Origin: Methylobacterium gnaphalii
Lineage (GTDB): Bacteria; Pseudomonadota; Alphaproteobacteria; Rhizobiales; Beijerinckiaceae
Assembly: GCF_007992215.1 (NCBI RefSeq)
Contig: NZ_BJZV01000025.1
Location: forward strand, 1-57,294
DNA length: 57,294 nt
Direction: 5' to 3'
The first letter of the stretch is position 1; the number at the start of each line of letters is the position of its first letter. The notes under the pieces are model-generated. The model did no database searches, was not told the DNA's origin, and was given only the letters and a program-made list of their open reading frames with translations. Shown piece after piece: positions 28,130 to 36,216 of the stretch. The position numbers and the translations under genes are program-made.

Positions 28130-28187
28130 GGTCCGGCCCTCGGGCGGACCGATGCAGTCTACATGTTGCTCATCGAGAGGATATGTC
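28130..28187 (+). promoter_or_regulatory. ROSE-like RNA thermometer in the hsp20 leader
   Basis: The mRNA leader of the small heat-shock gene contains a GC-rich hairpin (28130-28134 with 28146-28150, extended inside) and then a start-proximal hairpin from 28161 to 28186. In the latter, UUGCU (28166-28170) faces the ribosome-binding site GAGAGGA (28175-28181), with a 3-base loop, one bulged A and a G-G opposition. The motif U(U/C)GCU opposite the Shine-Dalgarno is the signature of ROSE elements, which melt on heating and allow translation of small heat-shock genes in Rhizobiales. Read by hand folding. Confidence 0.7.
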
Positions 28188-28661
28188 ATGCGCCAGTACG
28201 ATCTCGCCCCGCTCTATCGCTCCACCGTCGGATTCGACCGGCTCTTCGCAGCCCTCGATGGTTTCGTGAGCACCGAGCAGGCTCCCACCTACCCGCCCTA
28301 CAATATCGAGCGCACCAGCGAGAACGCCTACCGCGTCACCGTGGCGGTCGCCGGCTTCACCGAGGCCGACCTCTCGATCGAGACCCGCGAGAGCACGCTG
28401 ACTATCAAGGGTGAGCGCAAGGCCAAAGACGGCGAGAAGGCGGAGGTTCTCCACCAGGGCATCGCCGCGCGCGCCTTCGAGCGACGCTTCCAGCTCGCCG
28501 ACCATGTGCAGGTGACCGGTGCCACGCTCGAGCACGGCCTCCTCCACGTCGATCTCGTGCGCGAGGTCCCCGAGGCCAAGAAGCCTCGCCGGATCGAGAT
28601 TGCCGCCGGTGCGCCCTCGATCCAGCCGACGATCGAAGGCTCGGTCCAGACCGCCGCGTAA
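28188..28661 (+). CDS. Small heat-shock protein, Hsp20/IbpA family
   Basis: A 157-aa ATP-independent cytosolic chaperone that holds unfolding proteins. It opens with 'MRQYDLAPLYRSTVGFDRLF', as in the rhizobial IbpA/HspA class, followed by the alpha-crystallin domain about 36-130 ('YNIERTSENAYRVTVAVAGF', 'LTIKGERKAK', 'ARAFERRFQLADHV', 'GLLHVDLVREVPE'). ATG 28188 is preceded by GAGAGGA at 6-base spacing; that site lies inside a hairpin described as a ROSE-like thermometer. The frame is open to 28152, but those codons lie inside the leader structure. Confidence 0.93.
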   Translation: MRQYDLAPLYRSTVGFDRLFAALDGFVSTEQAPTYPPYNIERTSENAYRVTVAVAGFTEADLSIETRESTLTIKGERKAKDGEKAEVLHQGIAARAFERRFQLADHVQVTGATLEHGLLHVDLVREVPEAKKPRRIEIAAGAPSIQPTIEGSVQTAA

Positions 28662-28775
28662 GCCGGTCTCCGCAGCCCCGACAGGGTCTCGCCGTTCCGC
28701 CCTCTCTCCTCTGCGGGAGCCGGCGGCGGTGGGATCCTGTCGGTGCCCGTCATCGCGGGCGGCATTCCCCAACCC

Positions 28776-29075
28776 TCAAAAATCGCCGAAGCGGTCGCTG
28801 CGTCCCGGCTCGTAGCAGGTGAAGCCGACGAAGCATTGCGGCGTGTCGCGGGCCGGCACGAAGGCCCGCTTGCCGATCTCGGTGGGCTCGCAGAAGCTCC
28901 TGTCGCGCACGAAGCGGTCGTAGGTCTGGCCGCCGGTGCCGAGCACCACGCCGCCCTGGCGCTGGACGACGGCCTGGGCCTGGGCGCAGGTCATCTCGGT
29001 GGTGGAGGGCCGCGCCGCCGCCGTCGAGGCGAGAGCGGCCAGCAACAGCGCAGACAGTCCCGTGGTGCGGATCAT
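28776..29075 (-). CDS. Small exported cysteine-containing hypothetical protein
   Basis: A 99-aa product with a signal peptide ('LSALLLAALASTAAA', cleavage near residue 21) and a mature part of about 78 residues with four cysteines (C30, C62, C81, C87), enough for two disulfides, and 'CFVGFTCYEPGR' near the end. I recognise no named family. ATG 29075 is used because upstream codons (to 29129) precede the signal and look non-coding. It lies beyond the porin terminator in the same direction, so it is probably transcribed from its own promoter. Confidence 0.65.
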   Translation of the reverse strand: MIRTTGLSALLLAALASTAAARPSTTEMTCAQAQAVVQRQGGVVLGTGGQTYDRFVRDRSFCEPTEIGKRAFVPARDTPQCFVGFTCYEPGRSDRFGDF

Positions 29076-29154
29076 GGCTTGGCCCGTCGATCGCAGCGCG
29101 TCCCACGCGCCACGAACGGACAAGTCCAAACCCGCCCCTTCGGTCCCCTCGGAA

Positions 29155-29190
29155 ACGAAAAAAGCCCCGGATCGCTCCGGGGCTTTCTGT
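29155..29190 (-). terminator. Rho-independent terminator of the porin gene
   Basis: An 11-bp perfect stem (29161-29171 with 29176-29186, loop TCGC) is followed on the minus strand by a run of T (the A-run just left of 29164). It starts 24 bases after the porin stop and is the clearest intrinsic terminator in the window. Confidence 0.88.
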
Positions 29191-29209
29191 CTCGGTCGTG
29201 AAGGACGGA

Positions 29210-30490
29210 TCAGAAGGTGAAGCCCGTCTCGACCATGTAGCGGTCCTGGCCGCTCTTGTTGCCGAGGCGGCCGAAACCGAAGCCCAGGTTCGGGCCACCG
29301 GCGAAGGCATCGCCGCGCTGGAAGTTGGCGAGATCGACATGCGAGTACTCGCCGCGGAGGAAGTAGCGGCCGTAGGTGAAGGTCGGGGTGATCGTGTAGG
29401 AGAAGGCCTCGCTGCCCGGTCCGTAGAGCACGTTGGTGCGCCCGAGCGGATCGTTACGGTTGCCGCTCTGCGTGATGTACTCGAAGCGGCCGCCGAGCGA
29501 GAACCAGTCGCTGAAGTTGTAGGCGGCGAGGATCGCCGCGCCGAAGGTCTCTGCACCGGCCAGGCCGAGCGCAGCGTCGCGATCGACGCTGGTGTACTGG
29601 ATGTACGGCGCGATCGTCAGCGGACCGTTGGAGTAGGTGTAGTTCGCGCTGATGATGCTGCTGTTCTGCAGCGCCAGCGGCGTGGCGAACTGGAAGCCGG
29701 GGCCGCGCAGGCCCGAGTTGAACTTGCTGAAGTGCGTGCCGCCGTTGACGCCGATCGTGTTCGCGTCGTCGATCTTGTAGGTGATGAGGCCGGTGATCCA
29801 GTTCAGCTCACCCGAGTAGAAGCCGTCGGTCACCGCGAGCGAGGCGTTCCACGGGCCGCTCGAATAGTTCACCTGAGCGCCCTGGTTGATCAGGTTCTCC
29901 TGGTTGAAGACCAGGCCGCGCGAGATGTTGATGTTCTGGAAGGTGAAGGGCGCCTCGGAGCCGATGTTCGTCGGCATGCGGCCGCCCTGGATCGACCACT
30001 CTTCGTTGACCTGGTACTTGCCGAAAACGATCGGCACGGGTCCGAACAGCAGGCTGTTCTGGTCATACGAGTAATAGACCGGGGCGCCGAGCGCCGGGAT
30101 CGAGTAGAGACCGGCCAGTGCGAAGAACTGGAACGGGCCGTCGGCCTTCTGGACCCAGAGCAGCGCGTTGCTGACGTCGAGGCGGGAGTTCCGATCGGGA
30201 TCCGTGCCGGGCGGGGGCGCCACCGCGGAGAAGGGATCCTGGAAGCTGTAGGCATAGCCCGTGAAGGCACCGCCGAGATACAGGTCGCCGATCGGCGAAG
30301 CCCAGCAATTGTTGTCCGTCGGGGCTTTGATGGTGGGACCGTAGGCCGGCGTGGACAGCGTCGCCTTGCAATGCTCCTCGACCACGATCGGCGGCGCAGA
30401 CTTGACCGGAAGGTCGGCGGCGAAAGCGGAACCGGCAGCGAGGATTGCAAGCGTCGCCGCGGAGCCCCGCAGCACGAGTTTGGAAGACAT
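29210..30490 (-). CDS. Outer-membrane beta-barrel porin (OmpL/BBP2-like)
   Basis: A 426-aa outer-membrane protein. The signal peptide ends at 'GSAFAADLPVKSAPP', a mature start very common in alphaproteobacterial porins. The remainder is rich in alternating aromatic/polar strands ('SGPWNASLAVTDGFYSGELN', 'FSDWFSLGGRFEYI') and ends with 'MVETGFTF', a terminal aromatic needed for barrel assembly. It probably allows diffusion of small solutes. ATG 30490 has GGGG about 8 bases upstream. A perfect inverted repeat lies 78 bases before the start and a strong terminator follows the stop, so it is a single-gene unit. Confidence 0.88.
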   Translation of the reverse strand: MSSKLVLRGSAATLAILAAGSAFAADLPVKSAPPIVVEEHCKATLSTPAYGPTIKAPTDNNCWASPIGDLYLGGAFTGYAYSFQDPFSAVAPPPGTDPDRNSRLDVSNALLWVQKADGPFQFFALAGLYSIPALGAPVYYSYDQNSLLFGPVPIVFGKYQVNEEWSIQGGRMPTNIGSEAPFTFQNINISRGLVFNQENLINQGAQVNYSSGPWNASLAVTDGFYSGELNWITGLITYKIDDANTIGVNGGTHFSKFNSGLRGPGFQFATPLALQNSSIISANYTYSNGPLTIAPYIQYTSVDRDAALGLAGAETFGAAILAAYNFSDWFSLGGRFEYITQSGNRNDPLGRTNVLYGPGSEAFSYTITPTFTYGRYFLRGEYSHVDLANFQRGDAFAGGPNLGFGFGRLGNKSGQDRYMVETGFTF

Positions 30491-30567
30491 CAGTCGAGCC
30501 CCTTTGTTTTTTGTATGGTCAAGGTTGCCGAACTGGCCCGTGCACCGCAAAATCAAGTTTGAGGCAG

Positions 30568-30586
30568 TTGCCTATTTCTTAGGCAA
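30568..30586. promoter_or_regulatory. Perfect inverted repeat TTGCCTA-n5-TAGGCAA upstream of porin
   Basis: A 7-bp perfect inverted repeat with a 5-base spacer lies 78-96 bases before the porin start. Symmetry and position suit a dimeric repressor operator or a 5' leader hairpin. The cognate regulator is unknown. Confidence 0.5.
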
Positions 30587-30784
30587 TTTGGCCCATGTTA
30601 AATTCGTCGGGGGCCCGTGTTGCGCGCGAGCAACAATTTTGACGGCCTCTCCAAGGTGCCGGCAAAGCTCCCGCGGGGCTTTCATTTACTTTTCGTTAAC
30701 GATCGGAGCGCGTTCGACGTCCGCGCACGAACTCTCGAACTCTTTCGAATCACACGATTCGGCGATCACTGCGCTGAAACGGCA

Positions 30785-30815
30785 GAAGACCCCGGTGCCA
30801 GGCACCGGGGTCTTC
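30785..30815. terminator. Strong 14-bp hairpin downstream of amtB
   Basis: A perfect 14-bp stem (30785-30798 with 30802-30815) with a 3-base loop lies 42 bases after the amtB stop. The T-rich side (CTTTT) is on the plus strand, but the only gene it can terminate is amtB on the minus strand, whose side of the stem ends in TCTTC. Confidence 0.7.
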
Positions 30816-30856
30816 CTTTTCGAGCAACTTATCTTGGTAGGATCGAATAGATCCTA

Positions 30857-32365
30857 TCAGTAATTGTAGGCACGCTCGCCGTGATCGGTGATGTCGAGGC
30901 CCTCGCGCTCCTCGTCTTCCTTCACGCGCAGGCCGATGGTGAAGTCGACGAGCTTGAAGAGGATCGCCGAGCCGATACCCGACCAGAGCAGGGTTAGGCC
31001 GACGGCCTCCGCCTGGGTGATGAGCTGGCTCATCATGTCGTAGGTGCCGAGCACGAGCTCACCGGGCTTGGTGGTGTAGTCGGGGATGCCGACGCCGCCG
31101 AGCTTGGGATCGACCAGGATGCCGGTCGCCAGGGCGCCGAGGATACCGCCGATGCAGTGGACGCCGAAGACGTCCAGCGAGTCGTCGTAGCCCAGCGCGT
31201 TCTTCACGGTGGAGCACATCACGAAGCAGACCACACCGGCGGCGAGGCCGAGGACGACCGAACCCATCGGGCCGGCGAAGCCCGAGGCCGGGGTGACGGC
31301 GACGAGACCCGCGATGGCGCCCGAGAGCATGCCGAGCAGAGAGGGCTTGCCCTTGGCGGCCCATTCCACGAGCAGCCAGGCCACCGCCGCCGCCGCGGTG
31401 GCGACGAAGGTGTTGATCATGGCGAGCGCCGTGGAGCCGTTCGACTCGAGGTTGGAGCCGGCGTTGAAGCCGAACCAGCCCACCCACAGAAGCGAGGCGC
31501 CGATCGTGGTCATGGTCAGCGAGTGCGGGGCGAGCAGGTCGCGGCCGTAGCCGATGCGCTTGCCGAGGATCAGGCAGCCGACGAAACCGGCGATGCCCGC
31601 GTTGATGTGCACGACCGTGCCGCCGGCGAAGTCGAGCGCGCCCTTCTTGAACAGGAAGCCCGCATCGGCCATCGCCGCATCATACGCAGCCTTGGCCTGG
31701 GCATTCGCCTCGCCACCGGCAGCCGCGAGCGCCTTGGCGGCGTCGGCGGTCAGGTCCGGGCCGGGCCAGTACCAAACCATGTGGGCCATCGGGAAGTAGA
31801 TCAGCGTCACCCAGAGGACGACGAACACGATCAGCGCCGAGAACTTTATCCGCTCGGCGAAGGCGCCGACGATAAGGGCCGGGGTGATCATCGCGAACGT
31901 CATCTGGAAGCAGATGTAGACGTATTCGGGGATCACGACGCCGTTGGAAAAGGTGCCGACCGTGGAGTTCGGATCGACGCCCTTGAGGAAGGCCTTGGAG
32001 AAGCCGCCCACGAAGTCGTTGAGGCCGCCGCCATTGGTGAAAGCGAGGCTGTAACCGTAGCAAACCCACAGCAGGCAGACGATGCAGGCGATGGCAAAGA
32101 CTTGGGTGAGCACGGACAACATGTTCTTCGTGCGCACGAGGCCGCCGTAGAAAAGAGCCAGGCCGGGCACGGTCATCATCAGCACGAGTACGGCCGAGAC
32201 GAGCATCCAGGCGGTGTCGCCCTTGTTCGGCAGCGGCGCAGCGGCAGCGGCGGGAGCGGCCGTGGCGGCTTCCGGCGTCGGCGTCTGCGCCAGGGACGGC
32301 TCGAGGAAGAGGAGGCCGAGGGCGGCCCCTCCCAAGCCGAGCGCGAGGAGGTTACGGAGTTTCAT
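30857..32365 (-). CDS. amtB: Ammonium transporter AmtB
   Basis: A 502-aa inner-membrane ammonium/ammonia channel. It begins with a cleavable signal and an Ala-rich stretch, then about eleven membrane helices; 'DFAGGTVVHINAGIAGFVG' is the Amt signature and contains the first pore histidine region. The C-terminal cytosolic tail ('DEEREGLDITDHGERAYNY') is the part that P-II proteins regulate. ATG 32365 is used; a GTG two codons upstream is closer to GGAG. It follows glnK by 88 bases, the standard glnK-amtB order in which GlnK blocks the channel when nitrogen is plentiful. Confidence 0.95.
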   Translation of the reverse strand: MKLRNLLALGLGGAALGLLFLEPSLAQTPTPEAATAAPAAAAAPLPNKGDTAWMLVSAVLVLMMTVPGLALFYGGLVRTKNMLSVLTQVFAIACIVCLLWVCYGYSLAFTNGGGLNDFVGGFSKAFLKGVDPNSTVGTFSNGVVIPEYVYICFQMTFAMITPALIVGAFAERIKFSALIVFVVLWVTLIYFPMAHMVWYWPGPDLTADAAKALAAAGGEANAQAKAAYDAAMADAGFLFKKGALDFAGGTVVHINAGIAGFVGCLILGKRIGYGRDLLAPHSLTMTTIGASLLWVGWFGFNAGSNLESNGSTALAMINTFVATAAAAVAWLLVEWAAKGKPSLLGMLSGAIAGLVAVTPASGFAGPMGSVVLGLAAGVVCFVMCSTVKNALGYDDSLDVFGVHCIGGILGALATGILVDPKLGGVGIPDYTTKPGELVLGTYDMMSQLITQAEAVGLTLLWSGIGSAILFKLVDFTIGLRVKEDEEREGLDITDHGERAYNY

Positions 32366-32453
32366 GGACACGGGGCTCCCGATCGCTATGCGATTGTAAT
32401 GAAAAAGAAAAAAAGAGGATCGGCCTGGACCGGATCACGCGGAGCGACGGGGC

Positions 32454-32792
32454 TCAGAGGGCGTCCGCGTCGGTCTCGCCGGTGCGGATGCGGATGGCCT
32501 TCTCGAGCGGCATCACGAAGATCTTGCCGTCGCCGATCTGGCCGGTGCGGGCGGCACCCGCGATGGTGTCGATGACGCTGGTGACGAGATCGGCGGCCAC
32601 CGCGACCTCGATCTTCAGCTTCGGCAGGAAGCTGACGGCGTATTCGGCGCCCCGATAGATCTCCGTATGGCCCTTCTGACGGCCGTAGCCCTTGACCTCT
32701 GTCACCGTGAGGCCGTGCACGCCGATGCCGGTCAGGGCGTCGCGCACCTCCTCCAACTTGAACGGCTTGATGATCGCCATCACGATTTTCAT
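32454..32792 (-). CDS. glnK: Nitrogen regulatory protein P-II (GlnK)
   Basis: A 112-aa P-II protein. The T-loop 'KGHTEIYRGAEYAVSFLPK' carries the uridylylation tyrosine Y51; the C-terminal signature 'GDGKIFVMPLEKAIRIRTGE' is intact. It senses ATP/ADP and 2-oxoglutarate, is modified by GlnD, and binds AmtB, encoded just downstream. Called GlnK rather than GlnB because of the amtB link. A sigma-54-type -24/-12 match lies about 120 bases upstream, in keeping with NtrC control. Confidence 0.95.
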   Translation of the reverse strand: MKIVMAIIKPFKLEEVRDALTGIGVHGLTVTEVKGYGRQKGHTEIYRGAEYAVSFLPKLKIEVAVAADLVTSVIDTIAGAARTGQIGDGKIFVMPLEKAIRIRTGETDADAL

Positions 32793-33116
32793 GGGCGGCG
32801 CCCCCTGGGTTCACGTGGTGTCCCGCCGGTCGCCTTCTTCGTCGCTGTCGACGGGCTTAGGTCCGGCGGTTCCGCAGGTCTCTGGCTAGAGCCTGGGATC
32901 GCACCCCTCATTCAAGGACTGTGCCAGACGGAACTTTTTGAGGTTTCGCACTTCTGCCCAGAAACTGGGCCGACCCCGACGCGCGAGCGGGCACATCAAA
33001 AAGGCCAAGCTGCCTATTTTTGCGCCAAACCGGTGAAAACGGTGGCGAAAACCCGGTCACGGCCTCGTTCAACGGGTTTATCCGGCCGAAAACGGCTGAA
33101 ATTCGAGCAGGTGCCG
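32793..33116. other. Intergenic region upstream of glnK
   Basis: No gene is seen between glnK and the end of the thioesterase gene. It contains the sigma-54-like site at 32911-32926 and, further from glnK (about 32990-33100), several copies of short 'gaaaac' blocks whose role is unclear. Confidence 0.45.
32911..32926 (-). promoter_or_regulatory. Sigma-54-like promoter for glnK-amtB
   Basis: Read on the minus strand the site is TGGCAC-AGTCC-TTGAA, matching the consensus TGGCAC-N5-TTGCA except for A in place of C in the -12 element. It lies about 120 bases before the glnK start and points toward it. The mismatch is at a strongly conserved position, so activity is plausible, not certain. Confidence 0.5.
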
Positions 33117-33989
33117 CTAGCGTCGCGGCCGGATCAAGCCTTCTTGCGCAACCGAGGCAACGAGGCGGCCGTCGCGCGAAAAAATCGCGCCGCGTGCGAA
33201 GCCGCGGGCACCCGACGTGTTGGGACTCTCCTGAGCATAGAGCAGCCACTCATCGGCTCGCGCCGGACGATGGAACCAGAGCGCGTGGTCGAGGCTCGCC
33301 GACTGGATCTCAGGGTCGAACACCGTGCGGCCATGGGCGATCAGCGTCGAGTCGAGAAGCGTCATATCGGAGGCATAGGCGAGCACCGCCCGGTGGACAG
33401 CCGGATCGTCGGGCAGGGGCGCAGCCGTGCGCATCCAGACGTGGAAACGCGGCGGGCGCGCGACGCGGCTGAGATAGCGCTCGATCTCGACCACCTTCAG
33501 CTCGATCGGCCACCGCTGCGTGAAATAGGCGAACTTTTTCGCCGGCAGGATCGTCTCGCCTTGGTCGGGGCCGGTAGCGATGAAGCTGCGCGGCTCCCCG
33601 AGTTCCTCCGGCATCGGAACGTCGGGCATGGCGCTGGCATGCTCGTAGCCCGGCTCCTCGCCGTGGAAGGAGGCCGACATCGCGAAGATCGCGCGGCCGT
33701 GCTGGATCGCCTTCACCCGCCTCGTGGTGAAGCTGCCTCCGTCGCGGATGCGCTCGACCTCGTAGACGATCGGCACCGCAGGGTCGCCGCCGAGCAAGAA
33801 ATAGGCGTGCAGGGAGTGCGGTGGCCGCGCCGCCTCCACGGTACGCGAGACCGCGACGAGCGCCTGCGCCACCACCTGGCCGCCGAACACCCGCGGCCAG
33901 CCGTTCTTCTGGCAGGTACCGCGGAACAGATCGGTCTCGAGCTGTTCGAGGTCGAGGATGGCGAGGAGTTCGCTGACGGCGTCGGACAT
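33117..33989 (-). CDS. tesB: Acyl-CoA thioesterase II (TesB family)
   Basis: A 290-aa double-hotdog thioesterase that hydrolyses acyl-CoA to fatty acid and CoA in the cytosol. Recognisable segments are 'FRGTCQKNGWPRVFGGQVVAQAL', 'PHSLHAYFLLGGDP', 'GGSFTTRRVKAIQHGRAIF' and in the second half 'SDMTLLDSTLIAHG' and 'SLDHALWFHRPARADEWLLY'. ATG 33989 ('MSDAVSELLAIL') gives the usual family length. The frame is open to 34166, but the added segment runs into a repeat and is not conserved-looking. Confidence 0.93.
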   Translation of the reverse strand: MSDAVSELLAILDLEQLETDLFRGTCQKNGWPRVFGGQVVAQALVAVSRTVEAARPPHSLHAYFLLGGDPAVPIVYEVERIRDGGSFTTRRVKAIQHGRAIFAMSASFHGEEPGYEHASAMPDVPMPEELGEPRSFIATGPDQGETILPAKKFAYFTQRWPIELKVVEIERYLSRVARPPRFHVWMRTAAPLPDDPAVHRAVLAYASDMTLLDSTLIAHGRTVFDPEIQSASLDHALWFHRPARADEWLLYAQESPNTSGARGFARGAIFSRDGRLVASVAQEGLIRPRR

Positions 33990-34383
33990 GGTCTCGCGGG
34001 GTTCGGTCGAGCGGGCGATATAGCGCGCGGGCCGAGCCTGTCGCCATGCTCCGCGCTCGTAGAGGCAGAGCGTCTGAGGCGGATCGAAGCCTCCATCGGC
34101 AACAAGTTTGTTGACCGCTCCAATCTTGCCATCCCAAACCGTTGGCATGCTGAGGAGTTCGCGCAAGCGAGCCTCAGAGCACGGCCGACGATTCTGCGAG
34201 TCCGGCGAAGGGTTGCCGGATAAGGCGGGCCAATGCGCTTTCGTACAGGCGATGTCCTTCTGGATCAGCCGCGACCGTGCTGTGAGGCTCGCTTACGCAA
34301 GCTCTTCGGCATGAGGACCGTTATGGGTTCCGGCAGCTGAACCAACGGTGCAGCATCGGTCGAAGACCTTTGAGGAGACGACG
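33990..34383. other. Intergenic region with inverted repeat pair
   Basis: No gene is supported here. The region between the divergent tesB and UbiH-family genes holds the two inverted 42-base repeats at 34144-34187 and 34272-34314. The GAGGAG ribosome site of the UbiH-family gene lies at its right end. Confidence 0.5.
34144..34314. repeat. Pair of about 42-base inverted repeats (MITE/REP-like)
   Basis: The sequence at 34144-34187, read on the minus strand, and that at 34272-34314 on the plus strand share 'tgaggctcgctt' and about 36 of 43 positions overall, with one gap. They flank about 84 bases of unique sequence. Each copy also has a short internal palindrome. This is the form of a small non-autonomous element or a pair of palindromic repeats. 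No transposase or target-site duplication was identified. Confidence 0.6.
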
Positions 34384-35643
34384 ATGAAGGGTTCGGTGAG
34401 CCGTAGGGGCAGCCGTGGGCTGATCGTGGCCGGAGCCGGCATTCCGGGCCTGACCCTCGCGCTCGCCCTGAAGCAGGCGAATGGCGAGGCCATCGACATC
34501 ACGGTCTGCGATCCGGGCCTGTCGGCCGGCGCAGCGCGCCATCGCGGCCGCGCCTATGCCGTAGCGGCCGGCCCGCGTCGAATGTTCGGGCAGCTCGGGC
34601 TGTGGGAGAGGATCGCGCCAGCGGCCGAGGCCATCCTTGATATGGCGATCACCGATAGCCGTCTCGCTGACCCTGTACGCCCGACCTTCCTCACCTTCGC
34701 ACAGGGTGACGAGGCGGCGGATGGCGAGCCCTTCGCGCATATGGTTGAGGCCGAGCCCCTGGTGGAGACCCTGCTCACCGCCTCCCGCGAGACGGGCATA
34801 ACTTTCGAGGGGACGGGCATCGCGACGGCCATCCCGGAGCGTGACCGCATCCGGGCGACGCTCGGCGACGGGCGCGAGCTGGCCGCCTCCCTGATCGTCG
34901 CAGCCGATGGCGCCCGCTCGCGCCTCCGCGAGGCGGCCGGCATCGGCTGGGTCGGCTGGTCCTACCCGCAAGCGGGCATCGTCGCGACGATCGCTCACGA
35001 GCGTGAGCACGAGGGCCGCGCCTACGAGCACTTCCTTCCGAGCGGCCCTTTTGCGATCCTGCCGCTGCCAGACCGGAACGGCCGGCACCGCTCCTCGATC
35101 GTCTGGACCGAGCGGCAGGCCGACGTGGCAGCCCTGCTCGGCGGCGAGCCCGAGGACACGCTGGCGGAGATCGAGCGGCGTTTCGGGTTGAAGCTCGGCC
35201 GCCTCACGCTGGAGGACGGCCCGAGCACGCACCCGCTGAATTTCGGCATCGCCCGCGCCTTCCGGGGCGATCGGCTCGCGCTTCTGGGCGACGCCGCCCA
35301 CGTGATCCATCCGGTAGCCGGTCAGGGGCTCAATCTCGGTCTGGCGGGCGCCGCGGCACTCGCCGAGGCCGTGACCGAGGCGCTGCGGCTCGGCACCGAT
35401 CCGGGCGCGCCTGAAGTGCTGCGCGCCTATGAGCGTGCTCGCCGCTTCGATACCGTGGCGATGGCTGCGGCCACCGACGGGCTCAACCGGCTGTTCTCCA
35501 ACGACGCCCTGCCCGTTCGACTCGCGCGGGATCTCGGCCTCGGTCTCGTCGAGCGTCTGCCCAGCCTAAAGCGGTTCTTCATCGGCGAGGCCTCGACCTC
35601 GCGCGGTGCGCAACCGCGCCTGCTGCGGGGTGAGGCGCTCTGA
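34384..35643 (+). CDS. FAD-dependent monooxygenase, UbiH/COQ6 family
   Basis: A 419-aa flavoprotein hydroxylase. The N-terminal dinucleotide-binding 'VAGAGIPGLTLALAL', the 'DGARSRLR' motif near the middle and the second FAD motif 'GDRLALLGDAAHVIHPVAGQGLNLG' are those of UbiH/UbiF/COQ6 enzymes that hydroxylate the ubiquinone ring at the inner face of the membrane. ATG 34384 has GAGGAG a few bases upstream. The family is certain; which ring position it serves is not readable. Transcribed alone and divergent from tesB. Confidence 0.87.
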   Translation: MKGSVSRRGSRGLIVAGAGIPGLTLALALKQANGEAIDITVCDPGLSAGAARHRGRAYAVAAGPRRMFGQLGLWERIAPAAEAILDMAITDSRLADPVRPTFLTFAQGDEAADGEPFAHMVEAEPLVETLLTASRETGITFEGTGIATAIPERDRIRATLGDGRELAASLIVAADGARSRLREAAGIGWVGWSYPQAGIVATIAHEREHEGRAYEHFLPSGPFAILPLPDRNGRHRSSIVWTERQADVAALLGGEPEDTLAEIERRFGLKLGRLTLEDGPSTHPLNFGIARAFRGDRLALLGDAAHVIHPVAGQGLNLGLAGAAALAEAVTEALRLGTDPGAPEVLRAYERARRFDTVAMAAATDGLNRLFSNDALPVRLARDLGLGLVERLPSLKRFFIGEASTSRGAQPRLLRGEAL

Positions 35644-35654
35644 AGTGGGTCAGG

Positions 35655-35843
35655 TCAGGTCGGCTTGCGGAACAGGAAAACGACGTTGTCGCCGAAATCC
35701 GGAAGCTGCGATTCGCGGCAGGCAACCTCGGCCTTCGTCTCGGTGTGGATGGGCCGATTCGTGTTCCAGGCGATCCAGCGGGCCGCCGGCCGCTCGCTGC
35801 TCCGCCTCTGAATCCAACTTGGTACCTTGGATCGTGTTGCCAT
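35655..35843 (-). CDS. Hypothetical small protein (62 aa)
   Basis: A short ORF starting 'MATRSKVPSWIQRR' and ending 'FGDNVVFLFRKPT', with a strong ribosome site (GGAGG about 6-8 bases before the ATG at 35843). It is basic, with three tryptophans and one cysteine, without signal peptide or membrane segment. Its stop lies only 11 bases from the stop of the convergent UbiH-family gene. No family recognised. Confidence 0.6.
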   Translation of the reverse strand: MATRSKVPSWIQRRSSERPAARWIAWNTNRPIHTETKAEVACRESQLPDFGDNVVFLFRKPT

Positions 35844-36216
35844 GCCCCCCTCCATCGCCATCCCCTGGCACGAGTTGGCTCAGTCCAAAGTCAGACCAAG
35901 AACGGGAGTTTGGCAAGAGGTAACCATATCCGGAGCCTGACCATTCCCCAGATTCGATCACGGCGCCGTGATCAAGCAACGCTTCGAGGTGCAACGGGTT
36001 TGCCGCCGAATCCTGCGTAATCAGCGTCTCTCCCCGAGCGGCGAAACGGTCGCCAACGGGCGCTGCGGTTGGTAGGAGAGCCGGGCTGTAAGCATCTTCG
36101 CAGGAAGGCGATCGCCACCCGCGAGAAGAAGAAGTGCCACGACAAGGCCTTAGCACTTTCTCCATGAATCGCCGGTTCATGGATAGTGTGAGATCGGTCG
36201 AGCCTGGACGAGGATC
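35844..36216. other. Intergenic region upstream of hisZ
   Basis: No gene is supported. It separates the 62-aa ORF and hisZ, which are divergent, and contains the perfect hairpin at 36161-36183. Confidence 0.45.
36161..36183. promoter_or_regulatory. Perfect 8-bp inverted repeat upstream of hisZ
   Basis: TCCATGAA and TTCATGGA, separated by 7 bases, lie 33 bases before the hisZ start. This could be an operator or an mRNA hairpin. No his leader peptide with a run of histidine codons is visible, so a classical attenuator is unlikely. Confidence 0.45.

Larger units (their letters stand above)
30491..30856. other. Intergenic region upstream of porin with inverted repeat and terminator
   Basis: No gene is seen. 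It holds the porin promoter region, a perfect inverted repeat at 30568-30586 and a 14-bp hairpin at 30785-30815. The part from about 30545 to 30700 is A+T-richer than average, as expected for a strong promoter. Confidence 0.5.

Noticed and set aside
34020..34166. tRNA-like or coding signal upstream of tesB ('DGGFDPPQT' peptide)
   Set aside because: No cloverleaf could be folded on either strand; it is simply the unconserved open frame before the tesB start.
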